The notes beneath the pieces are model-generated. The model was not told the origin of the DNA, searched no databases, and saw only the letters and a program-made list of their open reading frames with translations. This document shows positions 28,262-36,794 of a DNA stretch of 64,000 bases, piece after piece. Where the stretch lies: contig JADJOR010000002.1 of NCBI GenBank assembly GCA_016713665.1, positions 434,001 to 498,000 on the forward strand. The letters are read 5' to 3'. Position 1 is the stretch's first letter. Each line of letters begins with the position of its first letter. The position numbers and the translations under genes were made by a program. This stretch comes from Deltaproteobacteria bacterium (GTDB lineage: Bacteria; Myxococcota_A; UBA9160; UBA4427).

Positions 28262-29123
28262 AGAGCTGGATCAGGCGATTCTCGGGATTCGGACGCAGCC
28301 CATCGCCGCGTCCGGAGAAATAGCGCGCGAACAGGGCTTCGGGCGACAGGTCCTCGACGACGGCGTAGCCGAGCGCGAACACGCTCTTCGCCAGCACTTC
28401 GGGGACGTGGCGGGCCTGGCGGGGCTCGCCGACGGCGGCGGTGCTGCGGCTGACCTCGACGGATCGAAGCCGGTCCTCCTCGCGCTCGAGGAGCTGAGGG
28501 GCGATCGGGTAGTCGAAGACGATCCGACTGCCGACCGCCGAGACCGCGCGCAGCGAGCCGAGGGTCGCCGAGATCGCCTCGTGGGTCAGGTAGGCGACGA
28601 CGCCCAGCCAATTGAAGAACGCGGGCACGGCGGGGTCGAAGCCATGGCGGGCGAGGGCGATCCCGGCAGGCTCCTGCTCGAAGTCGACCGGCACGAAGCA
28701 CGCGCTCGGATGATCGGCGAAGCCGAGCGCGCGGAGCTTCGCGCGCTTCTCGGCCTGGGAGTCGGGATGATCGAGCTCGAAGACGCGGATCCGCGCGAGC
28801 AGATCCGGGCGTCGAAGCAGGAAGGAATCGTTTCCGGCCCCGAGCAGCACGAGCTGCCGGACGCCCGCCTCGACGATCGCGCGCTCGAGGGCGTCTTCGG
28901 CATACCGTGCCCGCGCGACGATGCCGCCCTGGATCGGCTGGAGCTGCATGCGATCGAGATAGGCCTGCAGCTCGCCGCGCTCGAGCGGCGCCTGGAAGAC
29001 GCCGCCCGTGAAATGCGCGGCGAAGGGATCCTCGAAGACGAGCGGATGCTCGCCCGACTGGTAGTGGGCGGCTCGCAGCCCGGCGACGAGCTGTGCGGTC
29101 GTGCTGGCGCGGCCTTGCTCCAT
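28251..29123 (-). CDS. Class I SAM-dependent methyltransferase, LCM/PPM type
   Basis: 290 residues from ATG 29123, preferred over GTG 29165 because CAGGAGGG lies 9 bases upstream. It belongs to the leucine-carboxyl-methyltransferase-like group common in actinobacteria and myxobacteria (TIGR00027 type). Seen: a FEDPFAAHFTGG segment, ARARYAEDALERA, the SAM-binding LVLLGAGNDSFLLRR, and the acidic strand VFELDHPDSQAEKR. Known members O-methylate small-molecule carboxyls or polyketides; the substrate here is unknown. It precedes an amidohydrolase-2 gene in the same direction, so the two are probably one operon with the NTF2-like gene upstream. Confidence 0.85.
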   Translation of the reverse strand: MEQGRASTTAQLVAGLRAAHYQSGEHPLVFEDPFAAHFTGGVFQAPLERGELQAYLDRMQLQPIQGGIVARARYAEDALERAIVEAGVRQLVLLGAGNDSFLLRRPDLLARIRVFELDHPDSQAEKRAKLRALGFADHPSACFVPVDFEQEPAGIALARHGFDPAVPAFFNWLGVVAYLTHEAISATLGSLRAVSAVGSRIVFDYPIAPQLLEREEDRLRSVEVSRSTAAVGEPRQARHVPEVLAKSVFALGYAVVEDLSPEALFARYFSGRGDGLRPNPENRLIQLCMI

Positions 29124-29231
29124 CCGAAGGGACCCTCCTGGAAGCGGGCTCGTTTCGTCTTTCACCGCGATTGCCCCGGGTCGTCGGGGAATCCGATCAG
29201 CCGGTCTTCGAGGATGCGGGGCTTTCGTGTC

Positions 29232-29624
29232 TCAAGGCTTCAGGGCGATGTCCGCGACCCCCTGATCGAAATATTCACGCGTGCGACAGATCTCGTCGCC
29301 CCGGAACCACCAGAAGCCGACGTAGCGATTGTCGTACGGCCTGCCGGTCGAGAGGGCGCGCCCTCGGCCATGGTATTCGGCGATCACGAGATCGGGATCG
29401 CCCGAGGGATGGACGACGTCGATCGTGAGCTCGAAGCGGAAGACGCGAAAGGCGCCCGCGAGATAGTCGCGCACCGTCTCCCGCCCCTCGACCTTGAATG
29501 CACCGCGGACGACGGGATACGGAAACTCGATCACGTAGTCCGAGGTGTAGTGAGCCACCGCCCCGTCCGCGTCGCCGAGGGCCATCGCGGCGAATGCGCT
29601 CCGCAGCACGTCGAGATGGCTCAT
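29232..29624 (-). CDS. NTF2/SnoaL-like protein
   Basis: 130 residues with the alpha+beta cone fold of the SnoaL/NTF2 superfamily: an N-terminal helix LDVLRSAFAAMALGDADG, then VAHYTSDYVIEFPYP and paired strands LVIAEYHGRGRA and YDNRYVGFWWFRGDEI, ending in REYFDQ. Members are small isomerases, cyclases or hydratases, or accessory binding domains. Start ATG 29624. One of three such proteins in the catabolic region (also 41579 and 43383). It lies 108 bases upstream of the methyltransferase. The precise reaction cannot be inferred. Confidence 0.78.
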   Translation of the reverse strand: MSHLDVLRSAFAAMALGDADGAVAHYTSDYVIEFPYPVVRGAFKVEGRETVRDYLAGAFRVFRFELTIDVVHPSGDPDLVIAEYHGRGRALSTGRPYDNRYVGFWWFRGDEICRTREYFDQGVADIALKP

Positions 29625-29846
29625 CGTTCGAGCTCCGGATCATGGCACCCTCCCGAGCGTCGCCGCCGCAGCCGGGGCGGCGGGCCCGACCACTATAGAG
29701 GAAAGCCGCGCGCGTCGAGCCGGCCCGGGGCCGCTCCGAAAAGTTTGCGCTGGACCCGATTCGCGTCGCGGTTCGAGAGCTAGCATCGGCCGCGGTCGAG
29801 TCGCCCGGTTCGCGAGAGCCGGATCCAGACGCTCGGCGGGGGATGC

Positions 29847-31943
29847 ATGAGCGCGCGCAGATCCATCGGTCCGCTTCGAGGATTCGCTTTGATCCGACTC
29901 TTCGACTCGGCCTCGGCCTCTGCCATCGCCTTCGTGGTCGTGCTCTCGTCGGTCGTGGGGGCAGGGGCGGCTGCGGACGATGAGGCCGCGAAGCGGAGCC
30001 ACGGGGCGGCCAGGCCGAGCCCCGCTTTGGAGCAGGGCGGTGGCGCAGCGAAGCCCGAGCCCGCGCCCTATTCGCCCTTCGTCGGTCGCGACTTTCCGAC
30101 CGAGGTCCTCTGGGGTGATACCCATCTCCACAGCAGCTGGTCGCCCGACGCGAATGCCGGAGGCAATACCCGCATCGATCCGGAGACCGCCTACCGCTTC
30201 GCGAAGGGCGAGACGGTGACGGGCCACAACGGCGAGCCCGTGCGCCTGCGTCGCCCCCTCGACTTCCTCGTCGTCGCCGACCACAGCGAGTACATGGGTC
30301 TCTACCCGATGCTCGAGGCGAAGGATCCCGATCTGCTCGCGAACGAGACCGGTCGGCGCTGGGCCGGTCTGATCGCCGAGGGCAAGCGCGCCCAGGTCGG
30401 CTCCGAGTTCGCGATGGGGCTGCCCTCTGGCCAGGATCTCATCAAGAGCCCCGCCTTCCAGCGTTCCGTCTGGAAGCGCGTCATCGAGAACGCGGAGCGC
30501 CACGACGAGCCGGGCCGCTTCACGGCCTTCGTCGGCTACGAGTGGAGCTCGATGCCCCGCGGCGCGAATCTGCATCGCATCGTGCTCTTCGCGGACGGCG
30601 CCGAGAAGGTCTCCCAGATCGTGCCCTTCCGTTCGATCGACTCGTCGGATCCCGAGGCCCTCTGGCGCTATCTCGCCGACTACGAACGCAAGACCGGCGG
30701 TCGCGCGCTCGCGATTCCCCACAACAGCAACCTGAGCGCCGGCCGCATGTTCGAGCTCGTCGACATGGGGGGCAAGCCCTTCTCGAAGGCCTACGCGAGC
30801 GAGCGGGCGCGCTGGGAGCCGCTCGTCGAGGCGACCCAGATCAAGGGCGACAGCGAGACCGCGCCCCATCTCTCCCCCGACGACGAGTTCGCCGACTACG
30901 GGACCTGGGACTCGGAGGCCGGCATGACTCCGGCGCCGCACGCGGATTGGATGTACGAGGCGGAATACGTCCGCGCGGCGCTCGCGCGGGGCCTCGCCGA
31001 GGAGAAGCGCCTCGGCGTCAATCCCTTCGCCTTCGGCCTGATCGGGAGCACCGACGCGCATACGGGCCTCGCCACCGCCGACGACGCCGACTTCTGGGGC
31101 AAGTTCAGCAGCAACGAGCCCCACGCAGATCGGGCATCCGAGCCCTGGGCGAAGAACTTCCTGCCGCCTCCGGGCAGCGAGGCGCATCGCCAGTTCCAGG
31201 CCGCCGGCTTCGGCGATCGCGAGCGACCGACCCAGTCGATGACCTGGCGGCTCGTCGCGTCGGGCTTCGCCGCGGTGTGGTCCCGGGAGAACACGCGGGC
31301 CGCCATCTTCGACGCGATGCGGCGGCGGGAGACCTACTCGACGACGGGGCCGCGCATGGTCGTGCGCTTCTTCGGCGGGTGGTCCTTCGCGCCGGACGAC
31401 GCCGAGCAGCCGGACCTCGCCGCGGTGGGTTATGCGAAGGGCGTGCCGATGGGCGGCGTGCTGCCGCCGAGGCCTGCCGCGCCATCGAAGCCCGGGGCAT
31501 CCGGCGACGCGGAAGTCGCGCCGAGCTTCCTCGTCTCGGCGCTGCGGGACCCGGAGGGCGCGAATCTCGATCGCGTCCAGATCATCAAGCAGTGGATCGA
31601 CGACGGCGGGAAGCGGCAGGAGCGGATCTTCGACGTCGCGCTCTCGGGCGGTCGAAAGGTCGATGCCCGGGGTCGATCGCGCGAAGCGGTGGGACAGAGC
31701 GTCGACCTCGAGCAGGCGACGTATTCGAATACGATCGGCGCGAGCCTGTTGACGACGGTCTGGCGGGATCCCGACTTCGATGCGCGACGCTCCGCCGTCT
31801 ACTACGTGCGTGTCCTCGAGATTCCGACGCCCCACTGGACGACCTACGACGCCGTCCGATTCGGGCGGCCTCGCCCGGCGGAGCATCCGGGGACGACCCA
31901 GGAACGCGCCTATACGTCGCCGATCTGGTTCGTCGCGCGGTGA
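29847..31943 (+). CDS. DUF3604 family protein (1 of 2)
   Basis: 698 residues from ATG 29847. A signal-peptide-like N-terminus (ASAIAFVVVLSSVVGAGAAA) is followed by a PHP-like metal site: GDTHLHSSWSPDANAGG, then VVADHSEYMGLYPML, IPHNSNLSAGRMF and GSTDAHTGL. These His/Asp clusters suggest a secreted, metal-dependent hydrolase, possibly a phosphoesterase, but the family has no assigned reaction. The C-terminus ends ERAYTSPIWFVAR, nearly the same as in the paralog at 53743. A tyrosine-phosphatase-like lipoprotein gene follows about 100 bases downstream. Confidence 0.85.
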   Translation: MSARRSIGPLRGFALIRLFDSASASAIAFVVVLSSVVGAGAAADDEAAKRSHGAARPSPALEQGGGAAKPEPAPYSPFVGRDFPTEVLWGDTHLHSSWSPDANAGGNTRIDPETAYRFAKGETVTGHNGEPVRLRRPLDFLVVADHSEYMGLYPMLEAKDPDLLANETGRRWAGLIAEGKRAQVGSEFAMGLPSGQDLIKSPAFQRSVWKRVIENAERHDEPGRFTAFVGYEWSSMPRGANLHRIVLFADGAEKVSQIVPFRSIDSSDPEALWRYLADYERKTGGRALAIPHNSNLSAGRMFELVDMGGKPFSKAYASERARWEPLVEATQIKGDSETAPHLSPDDEFADYGTWDSEAGMTPAPHADWMYEAEYVRAALARGLAEEKRLGVNPFAFGLIGSTDAHTGLATADDADFWGKFSSNEPHADRASEPWAKNFLPPPGSEAHRQFQAAGFGDRERPTQSMTWRLVASGFAAVWSRENTRAAIFDAMRRRETYSTTGPRMVVRFFGGWSFAPDDAEQPDLAAVGYAKGVPMGGVLPPRPAAPSKPGASGDAEVAPSFLVSALRDPEGANLDRVQIIKQWIDDGGKRQERIFDVALSGGRKVDARGRSREAVGQSVDLEQATYSNTIGASLLTTVWRDPDFDARRSAVYYVRVLEIPTPHWTTYDAVRFGRPRPAEHPGTTQERAYTSPIWFVAR

Positions 31944-32044
31944 CGGGGGCAAGCGAGGGGGCGATGACGACGGGGATGGGGATGACGAGCGAAACCGGAC
32001 GGATCGAAGAGACGAGAGGAGCGCGCGCGGTGGAAGGGGACCGG

Positions 32045-32950
32045 ATGTCTGGTCGAAGTGCGTCGCTGCGGGAGGCGACGGCCCGCGGGTCGGCGGCGGT
32101 CGGAATCGGACTCGGGCTCGCACTCGGGCTCGTGGCGTGCGGAGGCGATCCCGACGCGGGCATGCCGGACCATGTCCGGCAGCGTCACGTCCTGCTCGAA
32201 GGCGCGCCGAATTTCCGCGATCTCGGCGGCTACGAAACCAGCGACGGCCGTCATGTCCGCTGGGGCCAGTTCTATCGCTCCGACGATCTCGGCTCGCTCA
32301 CGGACGCGGACGTGGAGAAGCTCGCCGACCTCGGTCTGAAGCTCGTCTGCGACTTCCGCTCGACCTCCGAACGGGAGGCGGAGCCCGACCGGCTGCCCGC
32401 CGAGAATCCGCCCGCCGTCGCCGATCTCGCGATCGGCGCGGAGAGCTTCATGGTGAAGGATCTGCGCGAGCGGATCGGCTCGGGGGATCTCGAGGGGCTC
32501 GATCTGCGCGGCATGATGATCGAGGGCAACCGGCAGTTCGCGACGACCTTCTCGCCGCAGTACGCCGCGATGTTCGAGCGCATCACGCAGCCGGAGAATC
32601 GCCCGGCGCTGGTCCACTGCACGGCGGGCAAGGATCGCGCGGGCTTCGCGTCGGCGATCATCCTCTCCGTCCTGGGCGTACCGCGGGAGACGGTGATGGA
32701 GGATTTCCTCCTGACGAACCACTACACGAAGCGCGCGACCGACCGGCAGCTCCTGATGATCCGGGTCTTCTCGCTGTTCCGGACGGACAGCGAGCTGCTC
32801 CGGCCGCTGTTCGGCGTCGAGCGCGCCTATCTCGAGGCGGCCTTCGAGGCGATCGAAGAGCGCTACGGCGACTTCGATGGCTACCGCCGCACGGCGCTCG
32901 GCCTCGACGATGCCGAGGTCGAGGCGTTCCGGACGGCGGTGCTCGAGTAG
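32045..32950 (+). CDS. Tyrosine-protein phosphatase-like lipoprotein
   Basis: 301 residues from ATG 32045, chosen because AAGGGG lies 5 bases upstream and the protein then opens directly into a lipoprotein signal (LALGLVAC, Cys32). In-frame ATG 31964 is the alternative. The domain matches the bacterial Y_phosphatase3 family: FRDLGGYETSDGRHVRWG at about 58-74, VCDFRSTSERE, and the active-site loop HCTAGKDR (191-198; Cys192 and Arg198 of C-x5-R). It is probably anchored in the envelope and acts on phosphotyrosine or phosphoinositide-like esters (inferred). Follows the DUF3604 gene on the same strand. Confidence 0.88.
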   Translation: MSGRSASLREATARGSAAVGIGLGLALGLVACGGDPDAGMPDHVRQRHVLLEGAPNFRDLGGYETSDGRHVRWGQFYRSDDLGSLTDADVEKLADLGLKLVCDFRSTSEREAEPDRLPAENPPAVADLAIGAESFMVKDLRERIGSGDLEGLDLRGMMIEGNRQFATTFSPQYAAMFERITQPENRPALVHCTAGKDRAGFASAIILSVLGVPRETVMEDFLLTNHYTKRATDRQLLMIRVFSLFRTDSELLRPLFGVERAYLEAAFEAIEERYGDFDGYRRTALGLDDAEVEAFRTAVLE

Positions 32951-32998
32951 GGCCTCGGGGCGCGGTCGCGCGCCCGGCCTGGCTCGCGGTGCGCCGCG

Positions 32999-34084
32999 TC
33001 AGAGTCCGTAGAGCGCCCGCGCATTGGCGTAGACGACGCCCTGCTTCTGGGCGGCGCTCATGCCCGTCGTGACTTCGTCCGCGATCTTGCGCGAGTTGGG
33101 GTAGGTCCCGTCGCCGTGCGGGAAGTCCGTCGCCCACATCACGTGGTCCATGTTGAGCGCGTCGACGACGTAGCGGACGCTCGAGTCGTCCTGGAACGTC
33201 GTGTAGACGTTCTCGCGCACGTACTCGCTCGGCTTGCGCGAGATCGATCCGATCTCCATCGACCAGCGATGGCGCTCCCAGGCGTGGTCGAGGCGGAAGC
33301 TGAAATGCGGGATCCAGCCGGCGTCGTTCTCGACCATCACGACCCGGAGCGCGGGATGCCGCTCGAAGACGCCCCCGAGCACCATCATCATGATGATGTT
33401 CTGGTTGCCCCGGACGGTCACGATCTGCTGGATGACCTTGGGCCCGCGCACCGTCATCCCGTAGCTGTCCTTGCCCGTCAGGATGTGGAAGCTGACCGGG
33501 AGGCCGAGCTCGATGGCGGCCTCCCAGATCGGCGCATAGCTCGGATGATCGTAGTCCTCGAAGGCCGGATCCCCGGCGAACATCACGCCCTTGAAGCCCT
33601 GGCGCGCGATCTCGCGCAGCTCGCGCACGCCCTCCTCGGGCGAGGGCAGGGCGGCCATCCCGATCCCGATCAGGCGTCCGGGATCCGTCGCGCAGAACTC
33701 GGCCAGCCAGCGGTTGTAGGCCTCGAAGCAGGCCTTGCGATAGGCGACGTCCTTGTGGAGACAGAGGACCATGCCCGCCGACGGATAGATGACCTCGCCC
33801 TCGACGTTCTCCTCGTCCTGGATCGCGAGTCGGGCCTTCGGGTCGAAGGCTGCAGGATGGATCGCGTTCCAGGGCTGGGGCTTCGCCCAGTCCTCGAAGC
33901 GCAGCCCGGCGCGGGAGAGCATGCCGGAGGGGATCGTGAAGTCCATGCCGGGGACGACCATGATGGCGCCCTGCTTGGGGTCCTCCGCGGCCCGGGGCCG
34001 GAGCGACTTCCACTTCGGATCGATCTCTGCATAACAAGCCTCGACCTCGACGACGTGGGAATCGGCGGAAAAGAGCGGGCTCAT
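32999..34084 (-). CDS. Amidohydrolase family 2 protein (2 of 4)
   Basis: 361 residues from ATG 34084, with AGGAGG 5 bases upstream; the longer frame adds only non-conserved residues. Metal-site features: FSADSHVVEVE at the N-terminus (D-x-H), SFHILTGKDSYG mid-barrel, RVVMVENDAGWIPH and MWATDFPHGDGTYP near the C-terminus. Same family as the proteins at 27023, 46720 and 48763 but clearly diverged. Such enzymes are commonly ring-cleavage or decarboxylation enzymes in aromatic and lactone breakdown. It is divergent from the VOC gene at 34317, with a pentanucleotide repeat between them. Confidence 0.88.
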   Translation of the reverse strand: MSPLFSADSHVVEVEACYAEIDPKWKSLRPRAAEDPKQGAIMVVPGMDFTIPSGMLSRAGLRFEDWAKPQPWNAIHPAAFDPKARLAIQDEENVEGEVIYPSAGMVLCLHKDVAYRKACFEAYNRWLAEFCATDPGRLIGIGMAALPSPEEGVRELREIARQGFKGVMFAGDPAFEDYDHPSYAPIWEAAIELGLPVSFHILTGKDSYGMTVRGPKVIQQIVTVRGNQNIIMMMVLGGVFERHPALRVVMVENDAGWIPHFSFRLDHAWERHRWSMEIGSISRKPSEYVRENVYTTFQDDSSVRYVVDALNMDHVMWATDFPHGDGTYPNSRKIADEVTTGMSAAQKQGVVYANARALYGL

Positions 34085-34265
34085 GGCGTCCTCCTGGTGG
34101 CGCGGTCGAATCGTCCCGATTCTACGACCGCGGGGGAGACGTGGGAAGCGGAGTCTTCCGCCGTCGGGTAGCGTCCGAAGGGCGTCCGGCGCCTGGAAGG
34201 CCGGTCCGCCGCCGGCGATCCGGGACGTGCGGCTCGCGATCCGTGCGACGAGACCCGCGGTCCAT

Positions 34266-34300
34266 GATGAGATGAGATGAGATGAGATGAGACGAGATGA
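34266..34300 (+). repeat. GATGA pentanucleotide tandem repeat
   Basis: Seven consecutive 5-base units (six GATGA, one GACGA) between the divergent amidohydrolase and VOC genes, just 5' of the GAGGAGG site of the latter. Length changes would move the promoter relative to the ribosome binding site. Confidence 0.85.
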
Positions 34301-34316
34301 AGAGGAGGCTTCCGCC

Positions 34317-34769
34317 ATGAACGTCGACTACGTGATGCATTTCGGGATCTGCGTGCGGGACCTCGAGAAATCGATCCGCTTCTACCGCGACGGGCTCGGG
34401 TTCAGCGAGAAGAGCCGGCTCCACATCGAGGATGCGCCGACCGCCCAGATGATGGGGATTCCGGATCTCGTCCTCGACGCCGTCTATCTCGATCGCGGGC
34501 CCGTCCGGATCGAGCTGCTCGCGTATCCGAAGAACGGGACGGTCGGTCCGGCGACGGCGCGGCCGATGAATCAGCCCGGGCTCACGCATTTCGCGGTGCG
34601 CGTCGACGACCGCGACCGGATGATCGAGAAGCTGACGGAGCTCGGTGGCGCGGTCATCCCGACCAGTCGGATCGAGAATCCCGTCTTCCAGGCGCATATC
34701 TGCTACGTGACGGATCCCGACGGGATCCGGCTCGAGCTGGTCCAGGTTCCGACGGACCCGACGCGTTAG
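34317..34769 (+). CDS. VOC (glyoxalase/dioxygenase) family protein
   Basis: 150 residues from ATG 34317 (GAGGAGG 8 bases upstream). Two beta-alpha-beta-beta-beta modules are visible: VMHFGICVRDLEKSIRFY opens the first, ending RIELLAYP; GLTHFAVRVDDRDRMIEK opens the second, ending DPDGIRLELVQVP. The metal ligands expected in this fold (His9, Glu in IELL, His in THF, Glu in LELV) are all present, so an active metal enzyme such as a lyase, epimerase or extradiol-type dioxygenase is likely. Its stop codon overlaps that of the convergent CMD gene in TTAG (34766-34769). Confidence 0.85.
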   Translation: MNVDYVMHFGICVRDLEKSIRFYRDGLGFSEKSRLHIEDAPTAQMMGIPDLVLDAVYLDRGPVRIELLAYPKNGTVGPATARPMNQPGLTHFAVRVDDRDRMIEKLTELGGAVIPTSRIENPVFQAHICYVTDPDGIRLELVQVPTDPTR

Positions 34770-35461
34770 GCGAAGTCGGGCGGGGCTCCGGACGCGGACG
34801 CGGACGGGGACGCGGACGCGTCGGGCGGGCCGCCGTCGGATCGCGAGCGGCGGGCCGTGATCAGCGCCCCCCCGGGGGGGTGCTTGCCGACCGTCCAGCC
34901 TGCGTCGGCGAGGGTTCGGTCCGCAAAGGCGACGGCCGGGCCCTCGAGCTCCGTCGCCATCGTGTCGTTCCAGCGATTGAGCCATCCGAAGAGCGAGACG
35001 ATCGCGACGAGCTCGACGATCTCGCCCTCGTCGAAGTGGCGGCGCAGATCCGCGAAATGGGCCGCCGTCGTCGCGTTCGGCTGCAGCGCCGCGTCCCGGG
35101 CCAGGCGAAGCGCCGCGCGCTCGGCCTCGTCGAAGAGGGGACTCGTCTCGAACAGGAACGCGTCGCGGAGCTTTTCGCTGGGGACGCCCACCTTCTCGGC
35201 GCCGTGGGAGGTATGGGCCTGGCAATAGCGGCAGCCGGCTGCCGTGCTGGCGACGAACGCGACGAGCTGGCGCAGCGCCGGCTCGATCCTTCCGCTCGCG
35301 AGGATCGAGCTCGAGAGGGCACCGAAGCCGCGCAGGATCTCCGGCGCGCGGCCGAGGGTCAGCAGGCTGTTCGGAACGAAGCCCATCAGCCCTTCGATGG
35401 AGGCGAAGACGGGCTCGAACTCGGCGAGCTCGGCGCGGCTGAGCGGCTCGACGTTCGGCAT
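34766..35461 (-). CDS. Carboxymuconolactone decarboxylase (AhpD-like) family protein
   Basis: 231 residues from ATG 35461 with AGGAGG 6 bases upstream. The AhpD/CMD active-site motif is GCRYCQAH: Cys77, Cys80 and His83. Members act as peroxidase partners or as gamma-carboxymuconolactone decarboxylases; the length and single motif fit the peroxidase-related group. The C-terminus has a low-complexity DASASPSASASG tail encoded by a six-base GACGCG repeat (about 34788-34822). It lies 69 bases after the flavin monooxygenase gene, in the same direction, so an operon with it and the PQQ dehydrogenase is likely. Confidence 0.85.
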   Translation of the reverse strand: MPNVEPLSRAELAEFEPVFASIEGLMGFVPNSLLTLGRAPEILRGFGALSSSILASGRIEPALRQLVAFVASTAAGCRYCQAHTSHGAEKVGVPSEKLRDAFLFETSPLFDEAERAALRLARDAALQPNATTAAHFADLRRHFDEGEIVELVAIVSLFGWLNRWNDTMATELEGPAVAFADRTLADAGWTVGKHPPGGALITARRSRSDGGPPDASASPSASASGAPPDFA

Positions 35462-35529
35462 CGCGATCCTCCTCTCGGTACGCAGCGGCGCGGGCCGCTC
35501 GGCGGGCCGGAGCCTTTCGAGCGCCCCGC

Positions 35530-36790
35530 TCAGTCCCTGGGCGGCGCGTCGCCGACGAGCAGGTCGCGCGCGTCGCCCCAGGCGACGCCGTGGCCCTTCC
35601 GCTGCCGCTCGGCCTCGTGCTCGGCGATCACGTTGCCGATCGCGACCTTGAGCTCGCCCACGATCTTCTTGCTGTTCTTGGCGAACCACTCGAGGCTCTC
35701 GACCCGACCGCGATTCTCGTCGCGCAGGGCCGGCAGGACCTGGCGGGCGAAGAGCTCGTAGCTCTCTCTCGTTCGCGCGGGGCTCGCGCAGTCGTGGGCG
35801 AGCATCAGGATCGTGCCGAAGCCGCCCGACTGGCGTTCGAGGGCGCGAATGCGCTCGACCGCGTCGGCGGGCGTCCCGATGATGGCGCGGCCGAGGAGCG
35901 TCAGCCCGCGCTGGGTCCACTGCTCGATCGCCGCCTCGACGGTTCGGATGCCGGCCAGGTCCTCGCCGCCGAGCTTCTCGAAATAACGCACGAGCTTGAG
36001 CAGGCCGTAGGCCATGTCGGCGTGGGCCTGCTCGCGGGTCTCGGCGAGATGCATCGGGACGACGAGCCGCCAGTTCTTGCGGTCGACGGTCTGGCCGTGC
36101 TCGGCGGCGACTTCTTCGCAGACCGCCCAATGCGCCGGCAGCACGTCGAAGCCCTGATCGCTCGTCGCGGCCATCGAGAGGATCCCGATGCCGTGCTGGC
36201 CCGCGGCCCGGGGGCCCGAGGGCGAGACCGCCGCCGCGACGGCCATCTCGACCATCGGATGCGAATAGCAGCCGAGCTGGCACTGCGCGTCGCGCAGCTC
36301 GAACCAGTCGGTCTTCTTCGTCACCGTCTCACCGCGCAGCAGCCGGATCACCGCGTCGAGGGACTCGTTCATCCGCCGGCGCGAGTCCTTGACGTCGATG
36401 CCCATCATGTGGGCGTCGGAGGGCAGCTGCCCCGGACCGACGCCGAACATCACGCGGCCCCGTGTCAGGTGGTCGAGCATCGCGATGCGGTCGGCGACCA
36501 TCAGCGGATGGTGGTAGGGGAGGGACACGACGCCCGTCCCCAGCCGGATCCGGCTCGTCCGCTCCGCCGCCGCCGCGATGAAGATCTCCGGCGAGGCGAT
36601 CGACTCGAAGGAGGCGGAGTGGTGCTCCCCGATCCAGAGCTCGTCGAAGCCCAGGCGGTCGAGCTGCTCGGCGAGCTCGAGATCGCGGCGGAGCTGGAGA
36701 CCCGGGCTCTCGTCGTCCGGGTGGTAGGGGGGCGAGGAAGACGCCGGAGCGCAGCGGCGGTCGGGACTGGAGCGTCGTGTCGCGGGTCAT
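35530..36790 (-). pseudogene. LLM-class flavin-dependent monooxygenase, frameshifted near N-terminus
   Basis: Bacterial luciferase-like (F420- or FMN-dependent) monooxygenase. The conserved body shows FDELWIGEHHSAS, RIRLGTGVVSLPYHHP, VADRIAMLDHLTRGR and FGVGPGQLPSD. The start ATG 36790 (MTRDTTLQS...GVFLAP, AGGTGATC upstream) is in another frame. Removing one base of the G6 run at 36727-36732 gives a 419-residue protein reading GVFLAPYHPDDESPG, matching family N-termini. The frame that begins at ATG 36528 would lack the first barrel strands. It starts 5 bases after the PQQ dehydrogenase stop, so both are in one operon with the CMD gene. Confidence 0.82.
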
Positions 36791-36794
36791 CGGA

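Noticed and set aside
30542..32044. Long plus-strand frame leading into the phosphatase-like gene
   Set aside because: It lies in the wrong frame of the DUF3604 gene and is low-complexity Arg/Ala; only the part from 32045 is coding.
34788..34822. GACGCG hexanucleotide repeat as a regulatory repeat
   Set aside because: It lies inside the coding C-terminus of the CMD protein and keeps frame; simple low-complexity tail.
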